The notes under the pieces are model-generated. The model had not been told where the DNA came from, made no database searches, and saw only the letters and a program-made list of their open reading frames with translations. The position numbers and the translations under genes were made by a program. 44,622 nt of DNA from positions 1 through 44,622 of the forward strand of contig JAUYGN010000054.1 of assembly GCA_030690545.1 (NCBI GenBank), written 5' to 3'. Source of the stretch: Solirubrobacteraceae bacterium. Lineage in GTDB: Bacteria > Actinomycetota > Thermoleophilia > Solirubrobacterales > Solirubrobacteraceae. This document shows, piece by piece, positions 29,886 through 39,680 of the stretch (position 1 is the stretch's first letter; each line of letters starts with the position of its first letter).

Positions 29886-30584
29886 ATGAGCGACGCGCCC
29901 GGGCTCGTGCTCAGCGAAACGGCGCAGGTCGGCGACGGCGTGACGTTCGGCGCGCACGTCGTCGTCCACGACGGCGTCGTGATCGGCGACGGCGTCACGA
30001 TCGGCGACGGCGCGGTGCTCGGCAAGGCGCCGCAGCTCGCCAGGCGCTCGACGGCGTCGCGCGAGGCGCCGCCGCCGCTCGTCGTCGAGGCCGGCGCGGC
30101 GATCGGCGCGCAGGCGATCGTCTTCGCCGGGGCGCGGATCGGCGCGGGCGCGATCGTCGGCGACCAAGCCTTCGTGCGCGAGCGCGCGACGATCGGTCCC
30201 GACAGCGTCGTCGGGCGCGCGAGCGGCGTCGACAACGACGTGCGGATCGGCGCTCGCGTGCGGATCCAGTCCCAGGCCTACGTGACGGCCTACAGCGTGA
30301 TCGAGGACGACGTCTTCTTCGGGCCCTGCGCGATGACGACGAACGACGACACGATGGCGCGCCATCCGAAGGGGATGGCGCTGCGCGGCGCGACGCTGCG
30401 GCGCGCGTGCCGCGTCGGCGGCGCCGCCGTGCTCCTGCCCGGCGTCGAGATCGGCGAGGAGGCGTTCGTCGCCGCCGGCGCCGTCGTCACCGCCGACGTG
30501 CCGCCGCGCAAGGTCGTGATGGGCGTTCCGGCGCGGCTCGTGCGCGACGTGCCCGACGCCGACCTGCTCGAGCGCTGGGCGTAG
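29886..30584 (+). CDS. Left-handed beta-helix (hexapeptide) acyltransferase
   Basis: 232 residues. Successive hexapeptide turns (GDGVTFGAHVVVHDGVVIGD, GAAIGAQAIVFAGARIGAGA, GEEAFVAAGAVVTADVPP) end in PPRKVVMGVPARLVRDVP, the typical C-terminus. The FFGPCAMTTNDDTMARHP segment resembles WbpD/WlbB-type N-acetyltransferases that modify amino-sugar nucleotides. An inserted proline-rich loop (about 45-60) interrupts the helix. ATG 29886 is about 70 nt after wecB. Both may serve a cell-surface sugar, although no glycosyltransferase is nearby. Confidence 0.88.
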   Translation: MSDAPGLVLSETAQVGDGVTFGAHVVVHDGVVIGDGVTIGDGAVLGKAPQLARRSTASREAPPPLVVEAGAAIGAQAIVFAGARIGAGAIVGDQAFVRERATIGPDSVVGRASGVDNDVRIGARVRIQSQAYVTAYSVIEDDVFFGPCAMTTNDDTMARHPKGMALRGATLRRACRVGGAAVLLPGVEIGEEAFVAAGAVVTADVPPRKVVMGVPARLVRDVPDADLLERWA

Positions 30585-30606
30585 AGACGGCGATCGGGCT
30601 GCCGAG

Positions 30607-30642
30607 CGACGTCGGGGAGCCGCGCTCGGCCCCCCGACGTCG
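30607..30642. terminator. Bidirectional intrinsic terminator
   Basis: CGACGTCGGGG (30607-30617) and CCCCGACGTCG (30632-30642) form a perfect 11-bp stem. A second GCCG/CGGC stem sits inside after one A-C mismatch, leaving a 4-nt loop. It lies between the convergent acyltransferase and ssuA-type genes. Confidence 0.85.
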
Positions 30643-30656
30643 CATCCGGCACGCGC

Positions 30657-31688
30657 CTACTGGGCGGGCTCGGCGGTGGTCAGGATGTCGCGGTCGACGA
30701 TCGAGGCGAAGTCGACCCGCTTGGGGATGACGTCGTCCTCGAACAGCCGGTCGGCGAGCTTCTGCTGGCTGGCGATCGCCGCGTCGTCGACGGGGATCAG
30801 GTCCTGCAGGATCTCCGGGACCGCCGGGCGCGTGACGTCGAGCGGCAGCTTGGACTCCTCGGACCACGCCTTGGCGAACTCCTCCGGGTTGTCGTTGCCC
30901 CAGGCGATCGCGATCTGCAGGCGCTTGACCGCGTCCTTGACCGCCGCCGCCTTGTCGGGGTCGTCCAGCGCCGCGGACGAGGCCAGCTCGAAGCCGTATC
31001 CGTCCTCGTCCGGCGGGCCGCCGGCGAGCACGGTCGCGCCCTTGGCCGTCGCGACGGCGATGTAGGGCTCCCAGATCGCCAGCGCGTCGACGCGGCCGCG
31101 GTCGAACGCCGTCAGCCCGTCGGCGGGCGGAAGGTAGACCGGCTTGACGTCGGTCGGCTTCAGGCCGACGCGGTGCAGCGCCGTCAGCAGCAGGCCATGG
31201 GCGTTGCTGCCCTTCGGGATCGCGACGTTCTTGCCCTTCAGCTGACTGACGTCGGTGATGCCCGAGTCCTTCTTGACGAGGATCCCGGCGCCGGTCTTGT
31301 TGCGCCGGTGGATCGATCCGATGACGCGGAAGTTCGTCTGCGCGGCGGCGCCGAAGATCGGCGGCGTCGAGCCGACCCAGCCGATGTCGACCTTGCCCGC
31401 GCCGAGCGCCTCGACGATCGGCGGCCCGAACTGGAACTCGGCGAACTCGATCTTGTACGGGACGTCGTCGAGCTGGCCGGAGGCCTTCAGCAGCGACCGG
31501 ACGCCGTCGGCCTGCACCGCCCAGCGCAGCGTGACGTTGCTGGGATCGCCTTCGGTGGCGGCGGCCGTCGCCTCGCCGTCGTCGCCGTCACCGCCGCAGC
31601 CCGCGAGGACGACGGTCAGGGCCAGCGCCAGGGCCGCGAGGCCGAGTCGGCGGCGCCGGGGCGGCGGCACGGGAGTGGTCGGGGTCAT
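30657..31688 (-). CDS. ABC transporter substrate-binding lipoprotein (aliphatic sulfonate/nitrate/taurine type)
   Basis: 343 residues; AAGGAG eight bases before the ATG supports the start. The signal peptide ends in the lipobox LAGC, followed by a Gly/Asp linker. The SsuA/NrtA/THI5-like fold is shown by FGPPIVEALGAGKVDIGWVG, STPPIFGAAAQTNFRVIG, DVSQLKGKNVAIPKGSNAHG and FDRGRVDALAIWEPYIAVA. Ligand class is sulfonate, taurine, nitrate or similar; sulfonate is the best guess from the companion genes. It is the last gene of a permease-ATPase-binding protein operon. Confidence 0.92.
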   Translation of the reverse strand: MTPTTPVPPPRRRRLGLAALALALTVVLAGCGGDGDDGEATAAATEGDPSNVTLRWAVQADGVRSLLKASGQLDDVPYKIEFAEFQFGPPIVEALGAGKVDIGWVGSTPPIFGAAAQTNFRVIGSIHRRNKTGAGILVKKDSGITDVSQLKGKNVAIPKGSNAHGLLLTALHRVGLKPTDVKPVYLPPADGLTAFDRGRVDALAIWEPYIAVATAKGATVLAGGPPDEDGYGFELASSAALDDPDKAAAVKDAVKRLQIAIAWGNDNPEEFAKAWSEESKLPLDVTRPAVPEILQDLIPVDDAAIASQQKLADRLFEDDVIPKRVDFASIVDRDILTTAEPAQ

Positions 31689-31733
31689 CTGGTGGGCTCC
31701 TTGGGTCTGTGGTTGGCGGTACGCACGGTGTGG

Positions 31734-32495
31734 TCAGGCGACCGGGTCGATCACGCCGAGCCGGCGCAGGAGGTCGAGCCGCTGGGCGACGATCTGCGGC
31801 TGGTCGCGGCGGCGCGGGCGCGGGGCGGCGACGGGCTCGTCGTAGGCGATCCGCCCGCGGTCGACGAGCAGCGCGCGGTCGGCCAGCAGCAGGGCCTCCT
31901 CGACGTCATGGGTGACGAGCACCGCCGCCGGGCGGTGCGCCTGCCACAGCTCGTTGACGAGGTCCTGCGCCGCGACGCGCGTGAGGGCGTCGAGCGCGCT
32001 GAAGGGCTCGTCGAGCAGCAGGATGTCGGGCTCGCGCACGAGCGCGCGAGCGAGCGCCACGCGCTGGCGCTGGCCGCCGGACAGCTGGCGCGGCCAGGCC
32101 TGCTCGCGGCCGGCGAGCCCGACCTCGGCGAGCGCCCGGCGCGCCCGTCCCTCGGGGTCGGGGCCGCGGAGGCCGATCACGACGTTGACGAGCACCGTGC
32201 GCCAGGGCAGCAGGCGAGGGTCCTGGAAGACGACGGCGGGCCGCTCGCCGGTGCGAATCCGTCCGGTCACGCCGCGATCGAGGCCCGCGAGCGCGCGCAG
32301 CAGGGTCGTCTTGCCCGAGCCGGAGTGGCCGAGCACGGCGACGAACTCGCCGGGGCCGATCCGCAGGTCGACGGATTCGAGCACGACCGTCCCGTTGAAG
32401 CTGCGCCCGAGCCCCTCCAGCTCGACGATCGCCTCGTCGGCGGTGCCCGCGCCGCCGGCGGCCGGGGCCGCGACCGTATCCGACGAGGACGTCAT
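31734..32495 (-). CDS. ABC transporter ATP-binding protein (SsuB type)
   Basis: 253 residues. Walker A GHSGSGKTTLLRALAGLD, Q-loop VVFQDPRLLPW, ABC signature LSGGQRQRVALARAL, Walker B PDILLLDEPFSALD and switch His in VTHDVEEALLLADR are all intact. The PRLLPW Q-loop is typical of sulfonate/nitrate/taurine importers. The ATG overlaps the permease stop by ATGA. It powers uptake with the membrane and lipoprotein partners next to it. Confidence 0.96.
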   Translation of the reverse strand: MTSSSDTVAAPAAGGAGTADEAIVELEGLGRSFNGTVVLESVDLRIGPGEFVAVLGHSGSGKTTLLRALAGLDRGVTGRIRTGERPAVVFQDPRLLPWRTVLVNVVIGLRGPDPEGRARRALAEVGLAGREQAWPRQLSGGQRQRVALARALVREPDILLLDEPFSALDALTRVAAQDLVNELWQAHRPAAVLVTHDVEEALLLADRALLVDRGRIAYDEPVAAPRPRRRDQPQIVAQRLDLLRRLGVIDPVA

Positions 32496-33355
32496 GCCAC
32501 CGCCGCCTCGTCGCGCCAGCGCAGCGCGCGGCGCTCGAGCACGCGCACGATCGCGTCGGTGATCAGCCCGAGGGCCGCGTAGGCGAGCAGGCCGACGACG
32601 ATCGTGTCGGTCTGCAGGAAGTCGCGCGCGTTGTTGATCATGTAGCCGAGCCCCGAGCTGGCATTGATCTGCTCGGCGACGATCAGCGCCAGCCAAGAGA
32701 AGCCCAGCGACTGGCGCAGCCCGACGAGCGTGCCGGGCAGCGCGCCCGGCAGCAGCACGTGGCGGATCCGCTCGCGGCGGTTGAGGCGCAGCGTGTCGGC
32801 GACCTCGAACAGCTCCGGGTCGATGCCCCGCAGCGCGGCGATCAGGTTGAGGTAGAGCGGGATCAGCACGCCGATCGCGACGAGCAGGATCTTCGGAAAC
32901 TCGCCGATCCCGAACCACAGGATGAACAGCGGCACGAGCCCGAACAGCGGGATCGTGCGCAGCATCTGCAGCGGCGGGTCGACGAGCAGGTCGCCGATCC
33001 GGCTGCGGCCGGCGATCGCGCCCAGCACGATCGCCGTGCTGGCGCCGAGCACGAAGCCCAGCAGCGCGCGCCGCAGCGACACCCACAGCGCCTCGGGCAG
33101 CTCGCCCGTCTGCGTGAGCTGCCACGCCTGGGCGGCGATCGTCGTCGGCGCGGCCAGGATGTCGGGCGACAGCAGGCCGCTCGCGCTGGCCGCCTGCCAG
33201 CCGACGAGCAGAGCGACGGGGCTGATCCAGCGCAGGCTCGCCGCGGTCAACCGCCGCCACGTGCCGCGCAGCGACAGCGTCGATGCAGGCGCGGCCTGAT
33301 GCGGACGCACGGCGGTCGGTTCGACGGTGACAGACGAGGCTGAGGGACGGGTCAT
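32492..33355 (-). CDS. ABC transporter permease (SsuC type)
   Basis: 287 residues from ATG 33355, with AGGA nine bases upstream; a GTG 15 codons earlier is possible. About six membrane helices are visible, with the inner-loop EAA-type contact region NRRERIRHVLLPGALPGTLVGL that docks on the ATPase. The GLGYMINNARDF segment is typical of the SsuC/NrtB/TauC family. It is the first gene of the operon, behind an AT-rich control region. Confidence 0.94.
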   Translation of the reverse strand: MTRPSASSVTVEPTAVRPHQAAPASTLSLRGTWRRLTAASLRWISPVALLVGWQAASASGLLSPDILAAPTTIAAQAWQLTQTGELPEALWVSLRRALLGFVLGASTAIVLGAIAGRSRIGDLLVDPPLQMLRTIPLFGLVPLFILWFGIGEFPKILLVAIGVLIPLYLNLIAALRGIDPELFEVADTLRLNRRERIRHVLLPGALPGTLVGLRQSLGFSWLALIVAEQINASSGLGYMINNARDFLQTDTIVVGLLAYAALGLITDAIVRVLERRALRWRDEAAVA

Positions 33356-33440
33356 CGGTACGGCGTCCTGACGGCTCGGGGACAGCGGATCCGGAGGCAC
33401 GAGCGCGCACGTGCCATCCCGGAAGCCGCGAAGATAGCAA

Positions 33441-33464
33441 GATCTAGATAATGTTGATCTAGAT
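33441..33464. promoter_or_regulatory. Repeated ATCTAGAT operator/promoter of the ssu-type operon
   Basis: GATCTAGAT occurs at 33441-33449 and again at 33456-33464, a 15-bp direct repeat; each copy contains the palindrome ATCTAGAT. It is a rare AT-rich island 86-109 bp upstream of the permease start, with TATCT -10-like sequence on the minus strand. A dimeric repressor or activator of importer expression is a reasonable inference. The rest of 33356-33645 shows no gene. Confidence 0.6.
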
Positions 33465-33645
33465 TAAGGACATTAGACGCCCCGCCGACCCATTCGACTC
33501 ACGGACGCCGGGGGCGACGGCACGGGCTACGCTGCGGCGGCGCGACGCGAACCGAGCCGGGCAGACTCCAGCCGCCAGGCTGCTGAGCACCTGCGACAGG
33601 CGCCCGGACCGATCAGCGGCGCGGCGATCGAGAGCTCGAGCCGCG

Positions 33646-35752
<2,107 letters not shown>

Positions 35753-36011
35753 ATGAGCGAGCGCAGGCCGCGCGCAGGCGGCGCCGGCGGTGTCCGGCTC
35801 GGGTCATGGTGGGTCGACGTCATCGGCAGCGTCGACTGAGCGTAGGTCATGGCATCGCCGCCGGGAGCCCAAGGCGCGCGTTTCGTCGCAATCTGCGGTG
35901 AGCAGCTGCAGCGCACGGTCAGCGCGTGTCGGGACTCCGTCGACGAGCGGACGCGAGGCGTAGCGGACTGCAGCGCGGCGACACTAGGCTACCGTTCCGG
36001 CGACCCTGCCG
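35753..36011. other. Intergenic region with divergent promoters
   Basis: 259 bp between the AAA+ gene and the MpsC-like gene. A -10-like TAGGCT lies 21 nt before ATG 36012. I see no gene, repeat or riboswitch that I can support here. Confidence 0.4.
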
Positions 36012-36425
36012 ATGAGCGACGCAGACCCACCCACCAGCCCGCGAACCCATGGCGATGTCCTGACGGCGATCTCCGACGGGATGGTCGCGCTGCTGAAGGA
36101 GTTCTACGGACGCGGCCCGACACGCGCGAAGTCCTACTACCAGGACGACCTCGTCGTCTGCCTGCTGCGCGGCGGCTTCACCCAGGTCGAGCACACGCTG
36201 CTGGAGGGCGGACGCGGAGCGGCGGTCATCCAGCAGCGCATGGAGTTTCAAGATCTCATGCGCGAGCGCTTCGAAGCCGTCATCAAGGAGGCGACCGGTC
36301 GTGACGTGATCGGCTTCATGAGCGGTAACCAGCAGGGTCCGGACATCATGTGCGAGGTCTTTATCCTCGCTCCGACCGACCTGCTCGACGACCACGTGCC
36401 GGCTCAGCTCAGCTCGCTGGACTGA
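36012..36425 (+). CDS. MpsC-family (DUF2294) protein
   Basis: 137 residues. The DUF2294 pattern is visible: GMVALLKEFYGRGPTRAKSY, DLVVCLLRGGFTQVEHTLLE, then RMEFQDLMRERFEAVIKEATGRDVIGFMSG ending in EVFILAP. Relatives include MpsC, linked to a sodium-dependent membrane-potential system with MpsA and MpsB in Gram-positive bacteria. No MpsA/MpsB genes are beside it, so its role here is unclear. A CGCGAGCG/CGCTCGCG hairpin 40 bp after the stop is a likely terminator. Confidence 0.85.
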   Translation: MSDADPPTSPRTHGDVLTAISDGMVALLKEFYGRGPTRAKSYYQDDLVVCLLRGGFTQVEHTLLEGGRGAAVIQQRMEFQDLMRERFEAVIKEATGRDVIGFMSGNQQGPDIMCEVFILAPTDLLDDHVPAQLSSLD

Positions 36426-36465
36426 CTGATCACGGGCCGCGCCCGCGAGCACGGCCGGCGTCGAG

Positions 36466-36488
36466 CGCGAGCGGTGCTTGCGCTCGCG
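36466..36488. terminator. Hairpin terminator after the MpsC-like gene
   Basis: An 8-bp perfect stem CGCGAGCG (36466-36473) and CGCTCGCG (36481-36488) with a 7-nt loop lies about 40 bp after the stop. It has no T-run, as is common at this GC content. Confidence 0.6.
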
Positions 36489-36614
36489 AGGCCGATCTAT
36501 ATCGTGAACGGCTGAGGGCATGAGCGTGAGGTCGGCACTTCAGGCGATTGGGGCTTCGGCAACACGATCTGACTTCCGAGGTCCAGGTAGCCGCTATCCG
36601 ACTCGGAGTTCTGC

Positions 36615-36854
36615 ATGCTCAAGACGCATCGAACGACAGACCGCCCCGCTCAGGTCGAGGCGCCCGCACCCGGCGATCAGCGTCGCATCGCGAGCCCGCC
36701 TCCACCATGGGCGCGCATGGATCTCGTCGACATCGTGGCCCGCTCCCATCAGCAGGGCTTCTGCCGCTGGCGCGTCGCGACCGCGCTGGGAGCGTCCCGG
36801 CACGAGCTCGCGCTGATCGACCAGCAGATCGCGGCCGCCGGCCGCGAGCGCTAG
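36615..36854 (+). CDS. Small hypothetical protein, possible helix-turn-helix
   Basis: 79 residues from ATG 36615, with GGAG eight bases upstream; ATG 36717 would give a 45-residue form. The C-terminal half (MDLVDIVARSHQQGFCRWRV, then ATALGASRHELALIDQQIAA) looks protein-like and resembles a helix-turn-helix or short DNA-binding helix pair. The N-terminal half is low in information. The gene is flanked by two ~190-bp gaps with no other gene. Competing frames in this stretch look like noise. Confidence 0.45.
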   Translation: MLKTHRTTDRPAQVEAPAPGDQRRIASPPPPWARMDLVDIVARSHQQGFCRWRVATALGASRHELALIDQQIAAAGRER

Positions 36855-37011
36855 CGCGCAGCTCGACTCGCCGTCGTGCCGACGACTCGGCGCGCCCGCG
36901 CGGATCGTCTCCGTCGAGCTCGCCGATCGCCGTCGCCAGCCACCCGCTGATCGACCGGCGCCCGCAACGCCGACCCATTGGTGCCGCGTTGACGCAGCCG
37001 GGAGCTGAGCC

Positions 37012-37017
37012 TACGCT
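37012..37017 (+). promoter_or_regulatory. -10 hexamer TACGCT upstream of the 873-residue gene
   Basis: TACGCT lies 29 nt before GTG 37047, leaving a short leader of about 22 nt. Confidence 0.35.
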
Positions 37018-37046
37018 CTGACCGCAGACGTGCCAGGCGGACCGAC

Positions 37047-39668
37047 GTGATCAGAGGACTCGTGTTCATCGCGATCGGGGTGATCCTGCTCGTGCTGTCC
37101 GCGGTCCTGTTCGGCCTCCCGCCGCAGGAAGGCAAGGGACCCGGCACGACGGCGATCTCGCCGGCTGAGCTCTGGGATCGGATCAGCCGCGGCTGGAAGG
37201 AGCTGCGCATCCCGGTCGCGACGAGCGTCGCGCTGCTCGGGCTCACGCTGCTGCTGACGGGCTTCCGCGACCTCGTGCTGCGCGTGCGCCAGCGCACGGC
37301 TGCGGTGCACGTCGCCAACCTCGTGTGGGAGGGCGAGCGCGAGACGTCGGACCCGTCGGCCGCCTACCTCACCGCGAGTCTTCGTCGCCGACTCGGCGAG
37401 TTGCAGTTCGGCGCCAACGACGCGCTGCCGGGCAAGGCCGCCGGCACGGCATCGGTGCAGATCCTCGACGCGCTTTCGGAGGTCAACCCGGTCGCCCGGA
37501 TGATCGCTCGCCTGGTGCCGGTCGTCATGCCGGCGGCCGCCTACGAGGTGCGCGGCCACGCCCGCCGCTCGGTCGACGGGAAGGCCGAGATCGTCGTCGA
37601 CGTCTTCAGCGTCGGTCGGGTGCGAACCGAGCTGCTGAGCGCGGCCAAGGCATGCGACGACTGGGCCGCGGCCGTGCGGCATGCCGCCGATGCGATCGCC
37701 GGCACGCTGATCCCGCACCTGCGTGGGCGGCGCAGCGATCCTTGGACCCACTGGCGGACGCGAGTTCCCGAGGGGCTGCTGGGAAGCTACGACGCCGCGG
37801 CCGAGCTGCGGACCCAGCGCCAGCCAGAGGAGGCGCTCGGCTGCTACCGAGCGGCGCTGCGCCACGACCCGCTCAACCAGGCGATCCGCGTCAGCGCGGG
37901 CGAGGTCGAGGAGCACCTCGAGCTGTTCCTCGATGCCTGGGCGAACTACCGGACGGTCGCCGAGGAGACCAAGCAGACGCGCCGGCCACGGTCAGCCCGC
38001 CGCACGCGGGAGCACACGTGGTACCTCGGGCGCTACCGGCTGGCGACCCTGCTCGGGTACGGCCGCGCGGCTGCGCAGTGGATGCGCCCCGAGAGCTGGG
38101 ACGTCGCCGCGCGCGAAGACGCGGCTCGCACGGCGCGCGACGCCGAGCGTCAGCATCTGCGTCGCGAGCTGGCGCGCTCGCTGGCCGACGACCGCTGGCT
38201 GCACGAGCACGGGGATGAGCGCGATGCTCCGAGCCCGTGGCTGCGGATCCGGCGCGCCACGTGCGATCGGCACGCCCGGAAGCGCTGGAAGCGCTTCCGC
38301 GAAGAGCTGGAGCACGAGGATCTCGGCGGTACGGCCGATCCGCTCACGCTGCTCTGCGGCGACAACGCGCAGCGGTTGGACGCATACGGCAGGCCGACGA
38401 TCTGGAGCTCGAGCGCGCTCGACGACCTCCACGGCGTCCCTCGCGGCCTGCTGATCGAGGAGCTGCTGCAGATCGTCGCGCTGCGAGAGCTGCGCCGGAT
38501 GCGTCGTGCGCTCGTGCTCGGCGGTCCGCTGCGCTTCGTCAGCGGACGCGGCGGCGTACCGCTGTCGGCTTCGAGCCTGCGCGTCAGCTACGACTGGATC
38601 GAGCTGCGGATCGCGCGCACGCGCTACTTCCGCATGAGCTTCCAGCCGAGCGGCAGCGCGGCGGCGTCGGCCAAGCAGCAGTATCGAGAGGAGATCGAGC
38701 GGGTCCTCGAGCGCTGGGAGAAGCGACGCGTGCGCGACGCCGTGCTCGATCGGCTCACGCGGAGGACCCGCCCGCGCTGGCTCGTCTACTACAACGCCGC
38801 CTGCACGCTCTCGATCGCGCTGCTGCCGGTCCCGACGCGCGTCACGCAGGAGGCCGAGCCGGCCGCACGCTCGCCGTTCGAGGATCGTGCCGAGGACGAC
38901 TCGACCGACGAGCGCCTCGTCCGCGCCGCAATGGCCTGTCTCGATCGCTTCGTGCACCTGGCCGGCAGCGCCCGCGCGAGCACGCACACGCGCTGGGTGA
39001 TCGCCGACGACCCCGACCTCACGGGCCTGCGCATGCACCCGGAGTTCTGGGACTGGACGTGGCGCAGCTTCGGTCTGCGACGCGACTCGTTCCGGCCACG
39101 GGGTGCCGAGGTCGGGCTCGTCACGCTGACGATGCTGAGCCAGATCGCCCGCGAGCGCGCCGAGCTGTGGCGCGCTCGCCGCGACGGCTCCGCGGTGCGC
39201 GCGACGAGCCAGAAGCTGCGGTGGTGGCGGGAGGAGCTCGCGCTGGTCGAGGCGATGGGCACGGCAACCCGCGAGTTCCGCAGCTGGCGTCACCGGCTGA
39301 AGGCGCTGCAGCGGCTGCGCGACCCGGCGCTGCGCGGGGCCGTCGCGCCACTGGAGCTGCGCCACGATCGGCCGGACGTGGCGCTCGACGACTCCTACCG
39401 CGCGCTGCTGACCAGCGTGCTCCCCCGCGACACGCGCGCCGCGAGGGATGCCGTGACCGAGCACCTGCGCGGGTGCGAGGACGCGGTCGCGGAGCTGCTC
39501 CCACCGATCCGCCCGGTGGAGGCGGTCCAGAGGCGCTACGACCGCGGCCGGCGATCGGACGTCGCGTGGCCGGTCGCGTTGTCTCAGGCGCGCGTCGAGG
39601 CGTGGACGGCGCTCGCGGAGCGGCTTCACACCAAGGCGCTGACGGCCGGCACCACGCCGGCCCGCTAG
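37047..39668 (+). CDS. Large membrane-anchored protein of unknown function
   Basis: 873 residues from GTG 37047; I do not recognise a family. Two membrane helices lie at about 3-26 (LVFIAIGVILLVLSAVLFGL) and 55-73 (IPVATSVALLGLTLLLTGF), with a ~30-residue loop between. The soluble remainder is mostly helical, with a strong positive charge. A TPR-like stretch is visible at about 245-310 (EEALGCYRAALRHDPLNQAI). Other notable segments are a Trp/Arg-rich region (RKRWKRFREELEHEDLGG) and a repeat-like pair DRLTRRTRPRWLVYYNAACT and ACLDRFVHLAGSARASTHTR. No catalytic motif or Walker site stands out. It converges with dnaB, 12 bp apart. A scaffold or regulator at the membrane is only a guess. Confidence 0.85.
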   Translation: MIRGLVFIAIGVILLVLSAVLFGLPPQEGKGPGTTAISPAELWDRISRGWKELRIPVATSVALLGLTLLLTGFRDLVLRVRQRTAAVHVANLVWEGERETSDPSAAYLTASLRRRLGELQFGANDALPGKAAGTASVQILDALSEVNPVARMIARLVPVVMPAAAYEVRGHARRSVDGKAEIVVDVFSVGRVRTELLSAAKACDDWAAAVRHAADAIAGTLIPHLRGRRSDPWTHWRTRVPEGLLGSYDAAAELRTQRQPEEALGCYRAALRHDPLNQAIRVSAGEVEEHLELFLDAWANYRTVAEETKQTRRPRSARRTREHTWYLGRYRLATLLGYGRAAAQWMRPESWDVAAREDAARTARDAERQHLRRELARSLADDRWLHEHGDERDAPSPWLRIRRATCDRHARKRWKRFREELEHEDLGGTADPLTLLCGDNAQRLDAYGRPTIWSSSALDDLHGVPRGLLIEELLQIVALRELRRMRRALVLGGPLRFVSGRGGVPLSASSLRVSYDWIELRIARTRYFRMSFQPSGSAAASAKQQYREEIERVLERWEKRRVRDAVLDRLTRRTRPRWLVYYNAACTLSIALLPVPTRVTQEAEPAARSPFEDRAEDDSTDERLVRAAMACLDRFVHLAGSARASTHTRWVIADDPDLTGLRMHPEFWDWTWRSFGLRRDSFRPRGAEVGLVTLTMLSQIARERAELWRARRDGSAVRATSQKLRWWREELALVEAMGTATREFRSWRHRLKALQRLRDPALRGAVAPLELRHDRPDVALDDSYRALLTSVLPRDTRAARDAVTEHLRGCEDAVAELLPPIRPVEAVQRRYDRGRRSDVAWPVALSQARVEAWTALAERLHTKALTAGTTPAR

Positions 39669-39680
39669 AGCGCCCGGGAG

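Noticed and set aside
36520-36816. 98-codon plus-strand frame opening with a plausible ribosome-binding site
   Set aside because: After the first dozen residues it becomes Ser/Arg-rich shadow sequence overlapping the better candidate at 36615.
37992-39629. 545-codon minus-strand open frame
   Set aside because: Antisense to the 873-residue gene. The plus frame has membrane helices and a balanced composition; the minus frame is Arg/Ala/Gln-rich noise.
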